A stretch of 7,757 nucleotides of DNA from Sphingomicrobium sp. (GTDB taxonomy: Bacteria > Pseudomonadota > Alphaproteobacteria > Sphingomonadales > Sphingomonadaceae), in contig JASLBJ010000149.1 of the NCBI GenBank assembly GCA_030146725.1, positions 1 to 7,757 of the forward strand. Direction: 5' to 3'. This document shows, one piece after another, positions 7,241-7,757 of the stretch; the stretch's first letter is position 1; every line of letters begins with the position of its first letter. A program made the translations under genes and the position numbers. Under the pieces are notes generated by a model. The model was given only the letters and a program-made list of their open reading frames with translations, did no database searches and was not told where the DNA came from.

Positions 7241-7757
7241 CCTGCTGCTGGCCTCGCCGGCGGCAGCGGCTCCGCGGCGGGTGGCTTCGCTCAACCTGTG
7301 CACCGACGAGTTGTTGCTGCTGCTTGCCGACCGCAAGCAGATCGTGTCGGTTTCGCACTTGGGGCGGCAGGAGGCGGAGACTGCGCTGTGGCGTCGGGGT
7401 CGCGCTTACCCGGCCAATGACGGAAGCCTGCTCTCGGTCGTGCGGCATCGGCCCGACCTCGTTCTCACCATGGGCGGCGGTGGGCGGGACCGGCAAAGGA
7501 TTGCGGATCGGCTCGGGATTACAGTGCGAGAACTATCTTATCCGCAGTCGCTGGCCGACATCGAGGCAAGCGTCGCAAGCGTTGCCGGGGCGCTTGGCCG
7601 GGAGGAGGGAGGGCGGCAAATTATCCGCCAGATACAGCAGCTTCGACGGACATCTTCGGAGCAGTCCGAGGATTCGATCTGGCTTGGCGGGGGTGGGCGG
7701 AGCGTGCCGGCGACGGGGCTTGGTGCGCAGTGGATGCGGCTTGCCGGGATGCGGCAG
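7209..7757 (+). CDS. btuF: BtuF-like periplasmic cobalamin-binding protein (partial)
   Basis: The frame is open to the window edge, giving the first 183 residues of a protein without its C-terminus. Residues 1-20 form a signal peptide (hydrophobic WLVGASLLLASPAAA), so the product is periplasmic. The mature part begins APRRVASLNLCTDELLLLLADRKQIVSVSHLG, the typical opening of class-III solute-binding proteins (Peripla_BP_2, BtuF/FecB/FhuD type). RPDLVLTMG (81-89) is the usual second strand, and a long helix (about 114-147) follows. The start is supported by GGGAGGAG (7196-7203), 5 bases before the ATG. It lies inside the end of btuB, so the two are probably translationally coupled and under the same riboswitch. 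BtuF delivers B12 to the BtuCD ABC importer; permease and ATPase genes would be expected beyond the edge, but this cannot be checked. A haem or siderophore binder is the alternative, disfavoured by context. Confidence 0.85.
   Translation, partial: MRGCAWLVGASLLLASPAAAAPRRVASLNLCTDELLLLLADRKQIVSVSHLGRQEAETALWRRGRAYPANDGSLLSVVRHRPDLVLTMGGGGRDRQRIADRLGITVRELSYPQSLADIEASVASVAGALGREEGGRQIIRQIQQLRRTSSEQSEDSIWLGGGGRSVPATGLGAQWMRLAGMRQ

Noticed and set aside
6212..7336. Long minus-strand open frames opposite the B12 receptor gene
   Set aside because: They are arginine- and alanine-rich by-products of GC-rich codons, cross two real plus-strand genes, and show no family likeness.

Overview
The window is high-GC DNA (G/C-rich third positions, GTG starts with good Shine-Dalgarno sequences). 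Its gene content looks like an alphaproteobacterium, most likely a sphingomonad (order Sphingomonadales). The signs are a cysteine-free bL31, a 158-residue GreA/GreB-like factor, two TonB-dependent receptors, and a glutaryl-CoA dehydrogenase of the alphaproteobacterial type. The taxonomic call rests on remembered protein similarity, not on a search.

Layout: 36-512 (minus) is a GreA/GreB-family RNA polymerase secondary-channel factor. A 202-base gap follows, holding short GTCGA repeats. 715-2853 (plus) is a plug-containing outer-membrane receptor of unknown substrate. 2892-4082 (plus), only 38 bases downstream, is glutaryl-CoA dehydrogenase. A short convergent gap (4083-4263) shows no convincing gene or terminator. 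4264-4797 and 4805-5035 (both minus) are a RimJ/RimL-type GNAT acetyltransferase and rpmE (bL31), 7 bases apart, with rpmE first in the transcript. The 372-base rpmE/btuB interval (5036-5407) holds candidate back-to-back promoters sharing one -35 region, a cobalamin riboswitch aptamer (about 5151-5283), and an expression platform ending in a hairpin that covers the btuB Shine-Dalgarno sequence. 5408-7240 (plus) is a BtuB-type vitamin B12 receptor. Overlapping its 3' end by 32 bases is a BtuF-like periplasmic binding protein (7209 to the window end, truncated by the edge).

The coherent system is cobalamin uptake. Adenosylcobalamin or a related corrinoid sensed by the riboswitch should switch off translation of btuB. 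btuF, whose start lies inside btuB, is likely controlled with it; together they would move B12 across the outer membrane and the periplasm. The rest is housekeeping (transcription, ribosome) and catabolic (glutaryl-CoA, from lysine and tryptophan breakdown).

The most notable oddity is that the B12 receptor, as started at its only well-placed ATG, has no signal peptide: the initiator is followed within a few residues by the TonB-box region. I see no undescribed multi-gene system here; the findings are mostly regulatory details and gene-level anomalies.
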